IMG/VR virus record: IMGVR_UViG_3300020428_000782
Location: 1 to 37,950 of that record
Length of the DNA: 37,950 bases
Source of the DNA: a virus
Reading direction: 5' to 3' (one strand)
Position numbers and translations under genes: made by a program. Every line of letters starts with the position of its first letter. Positions within the stretch are counted from its first letter, which is position 1. The notes beneath the pieces were generated by a model that was not told the origin of the DNA, ran no database searches, and saw only the letters and a program-made list of their open reading frames with translations. Shown in pieces: positions 1 to 7,292 of the stretch.

Positions 1-102
1 TCTCGATTAGCTTTAGTGCATGACTTGATAGCTTTTGTCAAAGATGAAGAGGAACGCAAGATGCTATGGTATCGAGCTAAGAAACTACCTTGGAAGAAGA
101 TG
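1..102. repeat. Left copy of the 102-bp end overlap
   Basis: Bases 1-102 match 37849-37950 at 100 of 102 positions, differing at 39 (C versus G) and 64 (C versus T). Both differences are silent in the gene that crosses the junction (GTC/GTG Val and CTA/TTA Leu). This is best read as the overlap of a circular or circularly permuted map assembled from two slightly different molecules. Confidence 0.9.
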
Positions 103-225
103 GAGTATGTGTTTGGTAAACACAGATCGACACTAGCAAAGAAGTGTAAAAATAATTTATTGATGATGACCTTTGTTGTTAATGACGAAAAAACAATTCG
201 ACAAAGACTACAATATTGTATATAG
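1..225 (+). CDS. DUF6362-like protein, C-terminal part (gene wraps around the window ends)
   Basis: This is the 3' part of the gene that begins at 37633. Frame 1 is open from the first base to a TAG at 223-225, and the same frame arrives from the right end, so the whole protein would be about 146 aa. The joined protein has the layout I associate with the DUF6362 family, small Trp-rich proteins encoded just upstream of phage terminases: an N-terminal 'RRLP...GY..QW' stretch, a central 'AYGW', then 'MLWYRAKKLPWKKM' followed by a helix-turn-helix-like 'HRSTLAKK'. An internal GTG at 16 could look like a start if the window were treated as linear, but the upstream codons belong to the gene. Function unknown; the position next to HGGxSTG and terminase genes suggests a packaging or regulatory role. 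Confidence 0.75.
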   Translation, partial: SRLALVHDLIAFVKDEEERKMLWYRAKKLPWKKMEYVFGKHRSTLAKKCKNNLLMMTFVVNDEKTIRQRLQYCI

Positions 226-265
226 ATTGTATTAGACTGGATTCAGTCTGTATGAAATTTCCAAC

Positions 266-568
266 ATGGTAGGACGACCTTTACGCAAGATTATTTGTGG
301 TGCTTCTCGTAAGTATGATGGTAATCCATGCCAGGCTAAAGCCTTGGCTAATGGTCGATGCAAGTATCATGGTGGTATGTCTACTGGAGCTAAAACATTA
401 GATGGTAAAATCAAAGCCTATTCAAAACTTAAACAATTCCAAAGCTATAGCGAAGAACAGATCAAAAGATATATTGAAGAGCGACATCGAGATCAACTTG
501 ATGAATGGGATACCACTAAGCAAGATCTGTTCATCAGCGGAGTTTCCAAGCCTAACGACAGTGTATGA
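266..568 (+). CDS. HGGxSTG-motif protein
   Basis: A 100-aa protein with the phage 'HGGxSTG' signature: a Cys-containing 'CGASRKYDGNPCQAKAL' segment, then 'NGRCKYHGGMSTGAKT' around residues 30-45, then a basic helix 'GKIKAYSKLK'. Family members normally lie directly upstream of the small terminase in marine and proteobacterial phages, as here. The Cys and His residues look metal-binding (inference). Its last 167 bases overlap the next gene in another frame. No strong Shine-Dalgarno precedes the ATG at 266; the frame is open back to a stop at 233-235. Molecular function is not established; the neighbourhood points to DNA packaging. Confidence 0.75.
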   Translation: MVGRPLRKIICGASRKYDGNPCQAKALANGRCKYHGGMSTGAKTLDGKIKAYSKLKQFQSYSEEQIKRYIEERHRDQLDEWDTTKQDLFISGVSKPNDSV

Positions 569-887
569 ATGGATGTCAAAGGATGACAAGTTCAAAGACA
601 GTGTCACCCAGGCTAGAATGAATGGAGCTTTAACTAATCTTGACAAAGGCTTTGAAGAGATGGAGAAGCTGACTACTACTAAAGACAAGACACACTTAGA
701 CATTACATTGTTGAACACGAAGCTCACACACCTACGATGGATAGCTTCTAAGATACTGCCACAGTATAACGACAAGGTTGTTAATGAACATAAAGGAGGA
801 GTGGCTTATACTATTGGATGGGATACGAAGGCAAGTAAAGACCCAATATTAACAGACGACACTGATGGTTCCACGCACACGACATGA
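402..887 (+). CDS. terS: Terminase small subunit (Sf6-type)
   Basis: The small terminase subunit recognises phage DNA and feeds it to the large subunit. The diagnostic stretch is 'GIPLSKICSSAEFPSLTTVYEW' followed by 'DDKFKDSVTQAR' (residues about 35-72), the helix-turn-helix pattern of Sf6-like small terminases. The C-terminal half has helices ending in 'RWIASKILPQYNDK', also typical. The assigned ATG at 402 creates a 167-bp overlap with the HGGxSTG gene. A later in-frame ATG at 501 would cut into the expected first helix, and a GGAG lies 12 bases before 402, so I keep 402. A weak CGCAC/GTGCG inverted repeat spans the stop codon. Confidence 0.8.
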   Translation: MVKSKPIQNLNNSKAIAKNRSKDILKSDIEINLMNGIPLSKICSSAEFPSLTTVYEWMSKDDKFKDSVTQARMNGALTNLDKGFEEMEKLTTTKDKTHLDITLLNTKLTHLRWIASKILPQYNDKVVNEHKGGVAYTIGWDTKASKDPILTDDTDGSTHTT

Positions 888-1114
888 AGTGCGAGTACAT
901 TTGTGGTTATGTTGGTGTTTTTTATTTATTTTCTTTGTTTATCAAGGCTTATTAGCGGTTGTGATAACTGATATGCCTGGCGTAGCGTAGCTCGTAATAA
1001 TATTTATCGTTGATACATAAAGGTTTTCTGCAAAAGTGCGAGGGGGGTACCCCCCCAAAACCACCTGGCACTGCGTATATATATAAATAACCCAAATCAG
1101 ACACTCACACACAC
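888..1114. other. Non-coding gap with a G/C palindrome; candidate cos or regulatory region
   Basis: This 227-bp stretch between terS and the small ORF before terL has no convincing ORF. It contains a perfect 14-bp palindrome at 1042-1055 (six G, TA, six C) in an otherwise AT-rich sequence, immediately after AAGTGCGAG at 1034-1042, which repeats AAGTGCGAG at 887-895. A T-rich run (about 918-945) and an AT-rich tail with alternating TATA (1075-1090) are also present. A location beside the terminase genes fits a cohesive-end or packaging site; a promoter for the late operon is the alternative. Confidence 0.45.
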
Positions 1115-1291
1115 ATGAACGAAATTCAATCCATCATCTACTACGATGATAAATCCTTGAAAGTCACCATAGAGTTTACAAAGTTTCAAAGTAAAGAAGA
1201 ACAAATCGAATTTATAAATAATCTAAACTCACTCTTGGGTTTGTTCTCTACGATGCCAGATCAAAATCCATTATCAAAGACAGTTCATTAA
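1115..1291 (+). CDS. 58-aa protein translationally coupled to terL
   Basis: A short ORF starting with ATG at 1115 and ending in TAA at 1289-1291, sharing its last base with the terL ATG (TAATG). It begins 'MNEIQSIIYYDDKSLKVTIE' and contains 'FTKFQSKEEQIEFINNLNSL', so it reads as a short beta hairpin followed by an amphipathic helix. The exact coupling to terL, which has no good Shine-Dalgarno of its own, is the main support. I do not recognise the family. Confidence 0.6.
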   Translation: MNEIQSIIYYDDKSLKVTIEFTKFQSKEEQIEFINNLNSLLGLFSTMPDQNPLSKTVH

Positions 1292-2583
1292 TGGCAAATG
1301 CAAAACAGATTTTAATACCCTACTCGCCTCGACAACCACAAAGAGAAATCCATGATGCCTTGGAGAACTTTAGATTTAGTGTTGTCATTATGCACAGACG
1401 AGGTGGTAAAAGTATGGCTGGAATCAATCACATGATTAAGTATGCCTTCACGCATACCATGCCTAATATTAGAATGGCTTATGTAGCTCCGACATTTCGA
1501 CAAGCTAAGTCGATAGCCTGGGATTATATAAAACAATTTACTAAAGAAATTCCTGGCATCAAATATAACGAAACCGAACTGCGATGTGACTTTCCCAATG
1601 GTGCCAGGATAACCCTTTATGGTATCGATGCTAATCCAGATGCACTGCGTGGTAATTATTATGATCTTGTAGTCATGGATGAAGTGCAGCTGATTGATGA
1701 AGAAGTCTTTCCTAAAGTAATTCTTCCAGCTCTATCAGATCGTAAAGGCAAATGTTTATTTATTGGAACTCCTTTATCGACAAGAAATTATTTGTATGAC
1801 TTGTATAAGAAGGCTAACGCAGACCCAGCATGGTACTGTAAGGTCTTTAAAGCAAGCGAAACTGGTATTATAGATGAGTTTGAACTTAACCAGTTAAGAA
1901 AAAACATGACGGAAGAAGAGTATCGTCAAGAGTTTGAATGTGACTTCTCTGCCTCTATCTCTGGTACCATATACGGAAAAATAATAGATAAGTTAGATGC
2001 ACAAGGAAACATTACTAATATTAGTTATGACCCTGGGTATCCAGTACATACAGCCTGGGATATAGGCTATAGCGATAGTACCAGTATAATATTCTTTCAA
2101 GAGATAGGCAGACAGATCTATTTTATAGATAGCCTAGTTCAAAGTGGTGAAGGTCTACCTTATTTTATTAAAGATATAAAAAATAGAGAATATGTTTATG
2201 GAGAGCATTTTGCACCCCATGATATAGAACAACACGATTTTTCTAATGGCATGACCAGAAGAGAAGTTGCTTATCAGTTAGGTATTCGGTTTAAGGTTGC
2301 ACCGAAGCTATCTGTAGAAGAAGGCATCCACATGACATCTATGTTGTTATCAAGAAGTTATTTTGATCAAAAACAATGTGAGATAGTGATAGATGCACTT
2401 CGCCATTACCATCGTAAATGGAATGTTAATAATAAATTATTTAGCAAGCCAGTACATGATTGGAGTTCACATATTTGTGACAGCCTCAGAGTAGCAGCTG
2501 TTTCTTTAACAGAAGGTACAAAAGGAAAACAAGCACCTCAACTAAAAGCAGAAAATAATTATCAAGTATTCGGAGCAAATTAA
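1291..2583 (+). CDS. terL: Terminase large subunit
   Basis: The packaging motor that translocates and cuts phage DNA at the portal. It has an N-terminal ATPase with Walker A 'HRRGGKS' (residues 35-41), Walker B 'LVVMDE' (D130, E131) and the coupling motif 'FIGTP' (157-161). A C-terminal RNase H-like nuclease follows, with plausible metal ligands D257 ('AWDIGYSDS'), D311 ('APHDIEQHD') and D398 ('ICDSLR'). At 430 aa it has the usual length for large terminases of short-tailed phages of this kind and appears intact. The ATG overlaps the stop of the preceding 58-aa ORF by one base. Confidence 0.95.
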   Translation: MANAKQILIPYSPRQPQREIHDALENFRFSVVIMHRRGGKSMAGINHMIKYAFTHTMPNIRMAYVAPTFRQAKSIAWDYIKQFTKEIPGIKYNETELRCDFPNGARITLYGIDANPDALRGNYYDLVVMDEVQLIDEEVFPKVILPALSDRKGKCLFIGTPLSTRNYLYDLYKKANADPAWYCKVFKASETGIIDEFELNQLRKNMTEEEYRQEFECDFSASISGTIYGKIIDKLDAQGNITNISYDPGYPVHTAWDIGYSDSTSIIFFQEIGRQIYFIDSLVQSGEGLPYFIKDIKNREYVYGEHFAPHDIEQHDFSNGMTRREVAYQLGIRFKVAPKLSVEEGIHMTSMLLSRSYFDQKQCEIVIDALRHYHRKWNVNNKLFSKPVHDWSSHICDSLRVAAVSLTEGTKGKQAPQLKAENNYQVFGAN

Positions 2584-2802
2584 ATGGGATTTTTAAGACC
2601 AAAAATAACACCACCACCACCAATGCCAGAACCAACACCTCTGCCAGAAGCACCAGATGAATCTGATGAAGATGTGATTGATGCTGGTGAAGAGCAAGTA
2701 AAAAAAACGAAAAAGAAAAAAGGAAGAACTTCTACCATCTTAACATCAATGATGGGTGATGAAACAGAAGCAAATATTAACACAAAAAGTTTATTAGGAT
2801 AA
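2584..2802 (+). CDS. Small Pro-rich 'LLG' protein, copy 1
   Basis: A 72-aa protein with a proline-rich N-terminus ('MGFLRPKITPPPPMPEP'), an acidic middle, a lysine cluster ('KKTKKKKGR') and a C-terminal 'TSTILTSMMGDE...TKSLLG'. The C-terminal pattern T-[IV]-L-T-S-x-x-G...K-[ST]-L-L-G recurs in the next protein, so the two are tandem paralogues. Similar short proteins with this ending are commonly found just before the portal gene of short-tailed phages. Their role is unknown; a minor head or packaging component is inferred from position. The start follows the terL stop without a gap. Confidence 0.7.
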   Translation: MGFLRPKITPPPPMPEPTPLPEAPDESDEDVIDAGEEQVKKTKKKKGRTSTILTSMMGDETEANINTKSLLG

Positions 2803-2806
2803 TAAT

Positions 2807-3049
2807 ATGGGATTTATGAGATCAAAAAAACCAATGGAACCAATTATGGATAAATTAAAACCAACACCATTACCAACACCTCCAATAGCAGAAATACCAA
2901 AAGCTATGTCTGAAAATATGGCAGAAACAACTCAACCTGGAGATTTAGGAAAAAAATCTAAGAAAAAAGGTAAAGGCGGAACAGTTTTAACTTCTGTGAC
3001 TGGTGTTAATGAACCAGCAAACTTAGGATACAAAACTTTATTAGGTTAA
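2807..3049 (+). CDS. Small Pro-rich 'LLG' protein, copy 2
   Basis: An 80-aa paralogue of the preceding protein: the start 'MGFMRSKKPMEP' resembles 'MGFLRPKITPPP', both have a Pro-rich segment and a lysine patch ('GKKSKKKGKGG'), and both end in the same signature ('TVLTSVTG' then 'YKTLLG'). The two are adjacent and co-oriented, so a local duplication followed by divergence is the simplest explanation. Function unknown. Confidence 0.7.
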   Translation: MGFMRSKKPMEPIMDKLKPTPLPTPPIAEIPKAMSENMAETTQPGDLGKKSKKKGKGGTVLTSVTGVNEPANLGYKTLLG

Positions 3050-3051
3050 TC

Positions 3052-3702
3052 ATGGGAGCACCAACAGCATCACAAAAACAAGATAGAAAAGCTAACACAC
3101 AAGAACTTATGTCAAACATAATGACTGGTGGTGAAATTTCTAAGAAGAGAGAAGCAGAATTACAAAAAGCTGCTAACGCTGGTAGAGGTGTTCAGTTTAT
3201 AACTGCAAAACCAAATGTTGGTAATTTAAAACAATATGAAAGAGATGCTTCTGGCAATATTATTAGAGATGCAAAAGGAAAACCACAGCTTAAAGCAGTC
3301 AAAAATGCAAATGTTAGTGCAACAGATTATACTGGTCGTATTACTGCAAATGCACCTACATTAGGTGAAGCAGTAGGAGATGCTGGTAGAGCTTTATTTG
3401 GTGGTCAAGCTAAAGATCCAAAATATTTAAATGAAGGTGTTAGTTCTGCACCAGGTAAAAAAACTACAGACTATATGCAATACACACCTAAACCTCAAAA
3501 GATAGAAGGTATAGTTCCTACTATTGCAAAAAAAGGTGGTGTCGTTGGTGCTATTGTTTCAGATGTATTTAAAAAACCAAAAAAAGAAAAAGTCACAACA
3601 CAAAGTATTCTAGCAAAACAAAGACAAGGTTTTAAAGATGATCCTTATAGCGTGCCTAGTTTGTTGTTAGGTGGATCAAAACAGAAATTAGGTGATAGTT
3701 AA
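3052..3702 (+). CDS. Conserved pre-portal protein, unknown function
   Basis: A 216-aa hydrophilic, Lys/Gly/Ala-rich protein with few bulky hydrophobic residues, probably largely disordered. The end, 'TTQSILAKQRQGF' followed by 'VPSLLLGGSKQ', echoes the 'T-[IV]-L-T...LLG' ending of the two preceding small proteins, so all three may bind the same partner through a common C-terminal peptide (inference). The stop overlaps the portal start as TAATG. Candidate minor virion or scaffolding component; no catalytic motif seen. Confidence 0.6.
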   Translation: MGAPTASQKQDRKANTQELMSNIMTGGEISKKREAELQKAANAGRGVQFITAKPNVGNLKQYERDASGNIIRDAKGKPQLKAVKNANVSATDYTGRITANAPTLGEAVGDAGRALFGGQAKDPKYLNEGVSSAPGKKTTDYMQYTPKPQKIEGIVPTIAKKGGVVGAIVSDVFKKPKKEKVTTQSILAKQRQGFKDDPYSVPSLLLGGSKQKLGDS

Positions 3703-5285
3703 TGATTAATACACAAGAATTAGTTAGAAGATTTTCTAAATTAAAGTCAGCCAGGGGAACTTGGGAAACACATTGGCAAGAAATAGCTGACTATGTCTTA
3801 CCGAGAAGAGCAGATATCGTCACTAAATTTAGTAAAGGTGAGAAAAGAACTGAAAGAGTATTTGATAGTTCTGCAATTAATGCTGCTGAACTGTTAGCTT
3901 CATCCTTACATGGGATGCTAACTAACGCAGCTTCACCTTGGTTTATGATGAATTATAAAGAGCCAGGTCTAAATGCAGATGATAAGGCAATGGAATGGTT
4001 GGAAGAATGTACAAAGCAAATGTATGTGGTTCTTAATCGTTCTAACTTTCAACAAGAGATACACGAACTTTATCAAGATCTTATAACATTTGGAACTGCT
4101 GGTATGATGATTGAACAAGATGAAGATAAAGTTTTAAGATTTTCAACCAGGCATATTTCTGAAATCTATATTCAAGAAAATGAATTTGGTCGTGTTGATA
4201 CAGTCTATAGAAAATTTAAGATGTCAGCTAAGGGTGCTATGTCTATGTTTGGTGATGTATCTAAAAAGATTACAAAACTTAGTGAAGCAGAACCTTACGA
4301 AGAAATAGATTTACTTCATGTTGTTTATCCTAGAGAAGATAGGAATCCTAATAAGATAGATGCTAAGAACAAACCTTTTGCTTCTATTTATTGTGATCCA
4401 GAAGATAACACCCTATTAGGTGAAGGTGGCTATGATGAGTTCCCTTATGTAGTGCCTAGATTTGTAAAGTCATCTATCGAAACTTATGGTCGTTCACCAG
4501 CCATGACAGCACTACCAGACATTAAGATGATAAACAAAATGTCAGAAACTTTAATTAAGGCTGCACAAAAAGTTATCGACCCCCCTCTTCTTGTTCCAGA
4601 CGATGGTTTTATGTTGCCTATTAGAACTGTGCCTGGCGGATTAAATTTTTATCGTTCTGGTTCAAGAGATAGAATTGAACCTTTAAACACAAATGCCAAC
4701 ATTGGTATTGGTGTTGAGTACGAAGAACAAAGAAGAGATGCTATTAGAAAAGCATTTTATGTAGATCAGTTATTATTAGCTCAAAGAGTAAACATGACAG
4801 CTACAGAAGTTTTACAAAGAAACGAAGAGAAGATGAGAATGTTAGCTCCAGTCTTAGGTAGACTACAAGGAGAAATGCTACAGCCACTTATTACTCGTTG
4901 TTTTAATATTATGTTAAAGATGAATATGTTCCCAGTACCACCAGAAAGTTTACAAGGTCAAACCATTGATATCGAATACACTTCACCATTAGCTAGGTCA
5001 CAAAGAACTGGTGATATAACAGCAGCATCTAGAATGTTAGAGATGTTAGCTCCACTAGCACAAATGGCACCAGTGTTTGATTACTTAGATGTTGATAAGT
5101 TTGTAAAGCACACACAAGAAGTATTAGGTGTTCCAGCTAAGATTATGAAGTCAGAAGCAGAGGTTGCAGAGCTAAGAGAAGAAAGAGCTGCACAACAACA
5201 AGCTATGATGGAGCAGCAACAGCAACTTGAACAAGCAAAAGCAGCTGGTCAAGCAGCACCTATGGTAGAAGCACTAAAGCCTTAG
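3702..5285 (+). CDS. Portal (head-to-tail connector) protein
   Basis: The dodecameric portal at the capsid vertex, through which DNA enters and to which the tail attaches. At 527 aa it fits the T7/BPP-1-type head-tail connector family. The N-terminus 'ETHWQEIADYVLPRRADI', 'DSSAINAAELLASSLHGML', 'SPWFMM' and the middle 'AMTALPDIKMINKM' with 'DPPLLVPDDG' are typical of the family. The C-terminus is a glutamine/alanine-rich helix ('QQQAMMEQQQQLEQAKAAG'). Flanked by terminase on one side and Bbp19-like, scaffold and capsid genes on the other. Confidence 0.92.
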   Translation: MINTQELVRRFSKLKSARGTWETHWQEIADYVLPRRADIVTKFSKGEKRTERVFDSSAINAAELLASSLHGMLTNAASPWFMMNYKEPGLNADDKAMEWLEECTKQMYVVLNRSNFQQEIHELYQDLITFGTAGMMIEQDEDKVLRFSTRHISEIYIQENEFGRVDTVYRKFKMSAKGAMSMFGDVSKKITKLSEAEPYEEIDLLHVVYPREDRNPNKIDAKNKPFASIYCDPEDNTLLGEGGYDEFPYVVPRFVKSSIETYGRSPAMTALPDIKMINKMSETLIKAAQKVIDPPLLVPDDGFMLPIRTVPGGLNFYRSGSRDRIEPLNTNANIGIGVEYEEQRRDAIRKAFYVDQLLLAQRVNMTATEVLQRNEEKMRMLAPVLGRLQGEMLQPLITRCFNIMLKMNMFPVPPESLQGQTIDIEYTSPLARSQRTGDITAASRMLEMLAPLAQMAPVFDYLDVDKFVKHTQEVLGVPAKIMKSEAEVAELREERAAQQQAMMEQQQQLEQAKAAGQAAPMVEALKP

Positions 5286-5286
5286 T

Positions 5287-6276
5287 ATGCAATTAAATAA
5301 ATTAAGAGTTCTTGATTTATTTTCTGGCATTGGTGGTTTTAGTCTTGGATTAGAAAGCACAGGATCATTTGAAACTATTGCATTTGTTGAAAAAGATAAA
5401 TTTTGTCAACAAGTATTACAAAAAAATTTTCCAAATATACCTATTGAGGATGATGTAAGAAATGTCAAAGGAAACAAATATAAACCAAATGTCATTACTG
5501 GAGGGTTCCCATGTCAACCATTTTCCGTTGCGGGAAAAAGACGAGGAACAGACGATGACCGCTACCTCTGGGATGAAACTATTAGAATCGTTTCCGAAAC
5601 AAAACCCAAATGGTTCATTGGAGAAAATGTTGAAGGCATTATTAACATCCAAAACGGCATGGTGTTCAGACAGATCCACAATGACTTGGAAAGCGAAAAT
5701 TACGAAGTCCAAAGTATTATTATTCCAGCTTCTGGCATCGGTGCATGGCACCAAAGAAAAAGAGTCTGGATTATCGGATGCAATGTATCCAACTCTAACA
5801 CAAGATTCGGCATCGGAGAGAACCAAGAAATACAAACAAGGGGGAACACCTCTACCAATGGCAGTAAAAATGTTTCCAACACCTTCGGCAAGTTGTCAAA
5901 TGGATGTAGTAGCACCGCCAGAAACAGTTCAACAAAATTCAAAAGGATGGAGTGTGACCAGAGTTGGAACTGGAACGAAGTTCGGAGCAAAACTAAACGA
6001 TGTAGTGAACAAGATAGCAAAGATGTATCCGACACCCAGTGCATCAGAACACAAGTACAGACTAAAAGGAAACACACAAGCATCAAATTGCCTAGAAGCG
6101 AAAGCACGAAGAGCTGGTGGGAAATTATCGCCAATTTTTACGGAGTTCCTAATGGGGTATCCTATGAATTGGACAAAAATAGAAGCAACAGAATTAAATC
6201 ACTCGGAAACTCAATCGTTCCACAAATTGCAAGAGAACTCGGAAAAGCAATTATTGAAGCAGAAATAAATATATAA
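5287..6276 (+). CDS. DNA (cytosine-5) methyltransferase
   Basis: Transfers a methyl group from S-adenosylmethionine to C5 of cytosine in DNA, probably protecting phage DNA from host restriction. Motif I 'LDLFSGIGGFSLGLE' (9-23), the catalytic 'GGFPCQPFSVAGKR' with its PC dipeptide (about 73-86), 'ENVEGI' (ENV motif), 'QRKRVWIIG' (motif VIII) and the C-terminal 'RIKSLGNSIVPQIARELGKAI' (motifs IX-X) are all present. The region between motifs VIII and IX (about residues 168-285), where the target-recognition domain should be, is low-complexity Ser/Asn/Lys-rich. The same DNA carries a second long frame there (5462-6268). Inserted between the portal and Bbp19-like genes. Confidence 0.93.
   Translation: MQLNKLRVLDLFSGIGGFSLGLESTGSFETIAFVEKDKFCQQVLQKNFPNIPIEDDVRNVKGNKYKPNVITGGFPCQPFSVAGKRRGTDDDRYLWDETIRIVSETKPKWFIGENVEGIINIQNGMVFRQIHNDLESENYEVQSIIIPASGIGAWHQRKRVWIIGCNVSNSNTRFGIGENQEIQTRGNTSTNGSKNVSNTFGKLSNGCSSTARNSSTKFKRMECDQSWNWNEVRSKTKRCSEQDSKDVSDTQCIRTQVQTKRKHTSIKLPRSESTKSWWEIIANFYGVPNGVSYELDKNRSNRIKSLGNSIVPQIARELGKAIIEAEINI
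5462..6268 (+). CDS. Overlapping-frame protein embedded in the methyltransferase gene
   Basis: A 268-aa frame lies in the +1 register wholly inside the methyltransferase gene. A stop at 5456-5458 closes it upstream, and an ATG at 5462 is preceded by GAGGA at 5446-5450, so it would start independently rather than by frameshift from the gene start. It contains 'STMTWKAKITKSKVLLFQL', three copies of a 'M[YF]PT[LP]' motif ('MYPTLTQDSASE', 'MFPTPSAS', 'MYPTPSASEHK'), then 'GGKLSPIFTEFLMGYPMNWT'. I recognise this set (PTPxASD repeats, LNPxFVExLMGxPxxWT) as a block seen next to or across phage cytosine methyltransferase genes. 807 bases without a stop in AT-rich DNA is unlikely by chance. Role unknown; a modification subunit or recognition factor is conceivable. 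Confidence 0.65.
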   Translation: MSKETNINQMSLLEGSHVNHFPLREKDEEQTMTATSGMKLLESFPKQNPNGSLEKMLKALLTSKTAWCSDRSTMTWKAKITKSKVLLFQLLASVHGTKEKESGLSDAMYPTLTQDSASERTKKYKQGGTPLPMAVKMFPTPSASCQMDVVAPPETVQQNSKGWSVTRVGTGTKFGAKLNDVVNKIAKMYPTPSASEHKYRLKGNTQASNCLEAKARRAGGKLSPIFTEFLMGYPMNWTKIEATELNHSETQSFHKLQENSEKQLLKQK

Positions 6277-6280
6277 AAGA

Positions 6281-6529
6281 ATGGATCAAGTAAAAAAACT
6301 TAGAGAAAAATATCAAAAAGTTTTTGCACAGGGAGATGGTGCAGAAGTATTAGAGGATTTAGAACTTAGATTTCATATCCATAATACAACAATGGATAAC
6401 AACACTAACAACCTTGCCTACTTAGAAGGTCAAAGAACAGTTATCCTATTTCTCAAAAACATGATTAAAGGAGAAAACAATGGTAGAAGAAAACCAGGTA
6501 GCACAAGAACAACCAGTTCCAGTGTCTGA
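6281..6529 (+). CDS. Bbp19-like small phage protein
   Basis: An 82-aa protein matching the Bbp19-like phage domain named after Bordetella phage BPP-1: 'YQKVFAQGDGAEVLEDLELRF' and then 'YLEGQRTVILFLKNMI', an Arg/Gln-containing helix that ends the conserved part. The last 50 bases overlap the scaffold gene in another frame, and the C-terminal tail there ('RRKPGSTRTTSSS') is not conserved-looking. It sits between the portal and scaffold genes as in related phages. Precise role unknown. Confidence 0.75.
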   Translation: MDQVKKLREKYQKVFAQGDGAEVLEDLELRFHIHNTTMDNNTNNLAYLEGQRTVILFLKNMIKGENNGRRKPGSTRTTSSSV

Positions 6530-7292
6530 GCCTACTGAAATAAACTGGAGAGATCAACTTCCAGAAGATTTAAAAAATGATCCTTCGATGAAAACCATCG
6601 TAGATATTCCAGGTCTAGCAAAGTCTTTTGTTAATGCTCAAAAATTTATTGGAGCAGACAAAATTGCAGTACCCACCGAACACGCCACACCAGAAGATAT
6701 CAAACAATTTGCAGAACAAGTTTATTCTAAAATGGGTAGACCATCGTCAGCAGATGAATATGTCATCGAAGGTGAAGCGTCAGATATGATAACAAGTTTT
6801 AAACCATTAGCACATGAGCTAGGTCTTAATAACGAACAAGTATCTGCTTTAGTAGGTTTCTATAATGAAGCACAAGAACAAGCACAAACAAATGCTGGTG
6901 TTGATGTAGAAACACAACGAGCCGAAACAGAAGCTCTATTAAGAAAAGAATATGGTAAAGCCTATGACAGTAAATTAAATTCTGCTATGCGATTAGCACA
7001 GAATGTTTTTACACAAGAACAGTTAGATGGAATTACCCTGGCAGATGGTTCATCTCTAGGAAACAATCCAGATCTTATTAAAGGTTTTGTAAAATTAGCG
7101 TCTATGGTAGGTGAAGATCAACCTATCAATGCACCACAAGAAAATGTCTTTACGCCAGACGAAGCACAAAGAAAGATTGACCAGCACATGGTGCCTGGCT
7201 CCCCCTACTGGGATAAGAGCCATCCAAACCATGACAGAGCTGTGCAAGATGTCTTTGAATTAAGACAAATGATGTATCCAGACGAAGAATAA
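6480..7292 (+). CDS. Capsid scaffolding protein
   Basis: Likely internal scaffold for capsid assembly. It is 270 aa, acidic, rich in Gln/Glu/Ala and helical, with no enzyme motif. The N-terminus 'INWRDQLPEDLKNDPSM' and the 'MGRPSSADEYVIEG' segment (about 85-98) are hallmarks of podovirus scaffold proteins, and the C-terminal 'PNHDRAVQDVFELRQMMYP' is the usual helix that contacts the capsid protein. AAAGGAG ahead of the ATG at 6480 fixes the start despite the 50-base overlap with the Bbp19-like gene. It lies directly before the capsid gene. Confidence 0.8.
   Translation: MVEENQVAQEQPVPVSEPTEINWRDQLPEDLKNDPSMKTIVDIPGLAKSFVNAQKFIGADKIAVPTEHATPEDIKQFAEQVYSKMGRPSSADEYVIEGEASDMITSFKPLAHELGLNNEQVSALVGFYNEAQEQAQTNAGVDVETQRAETEALLRKEYGKAYDSKLNSAMRLAQNVFTQEQLDGITLADGSSLGNNPDLIKGFVKLASMVGEDQPINAPQENVFTPDEAQRKIDQHMVPGSPYWDKSHPNHDRAVQDVFELRQMMYPDEE

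Noticed and set aside
5416-6134. Two reverse-strand frames opposite the methyltransferase gene
   Set aside because: No ribosome sites and no recognisable motifs, unlike the forward alternative frame at 5462.
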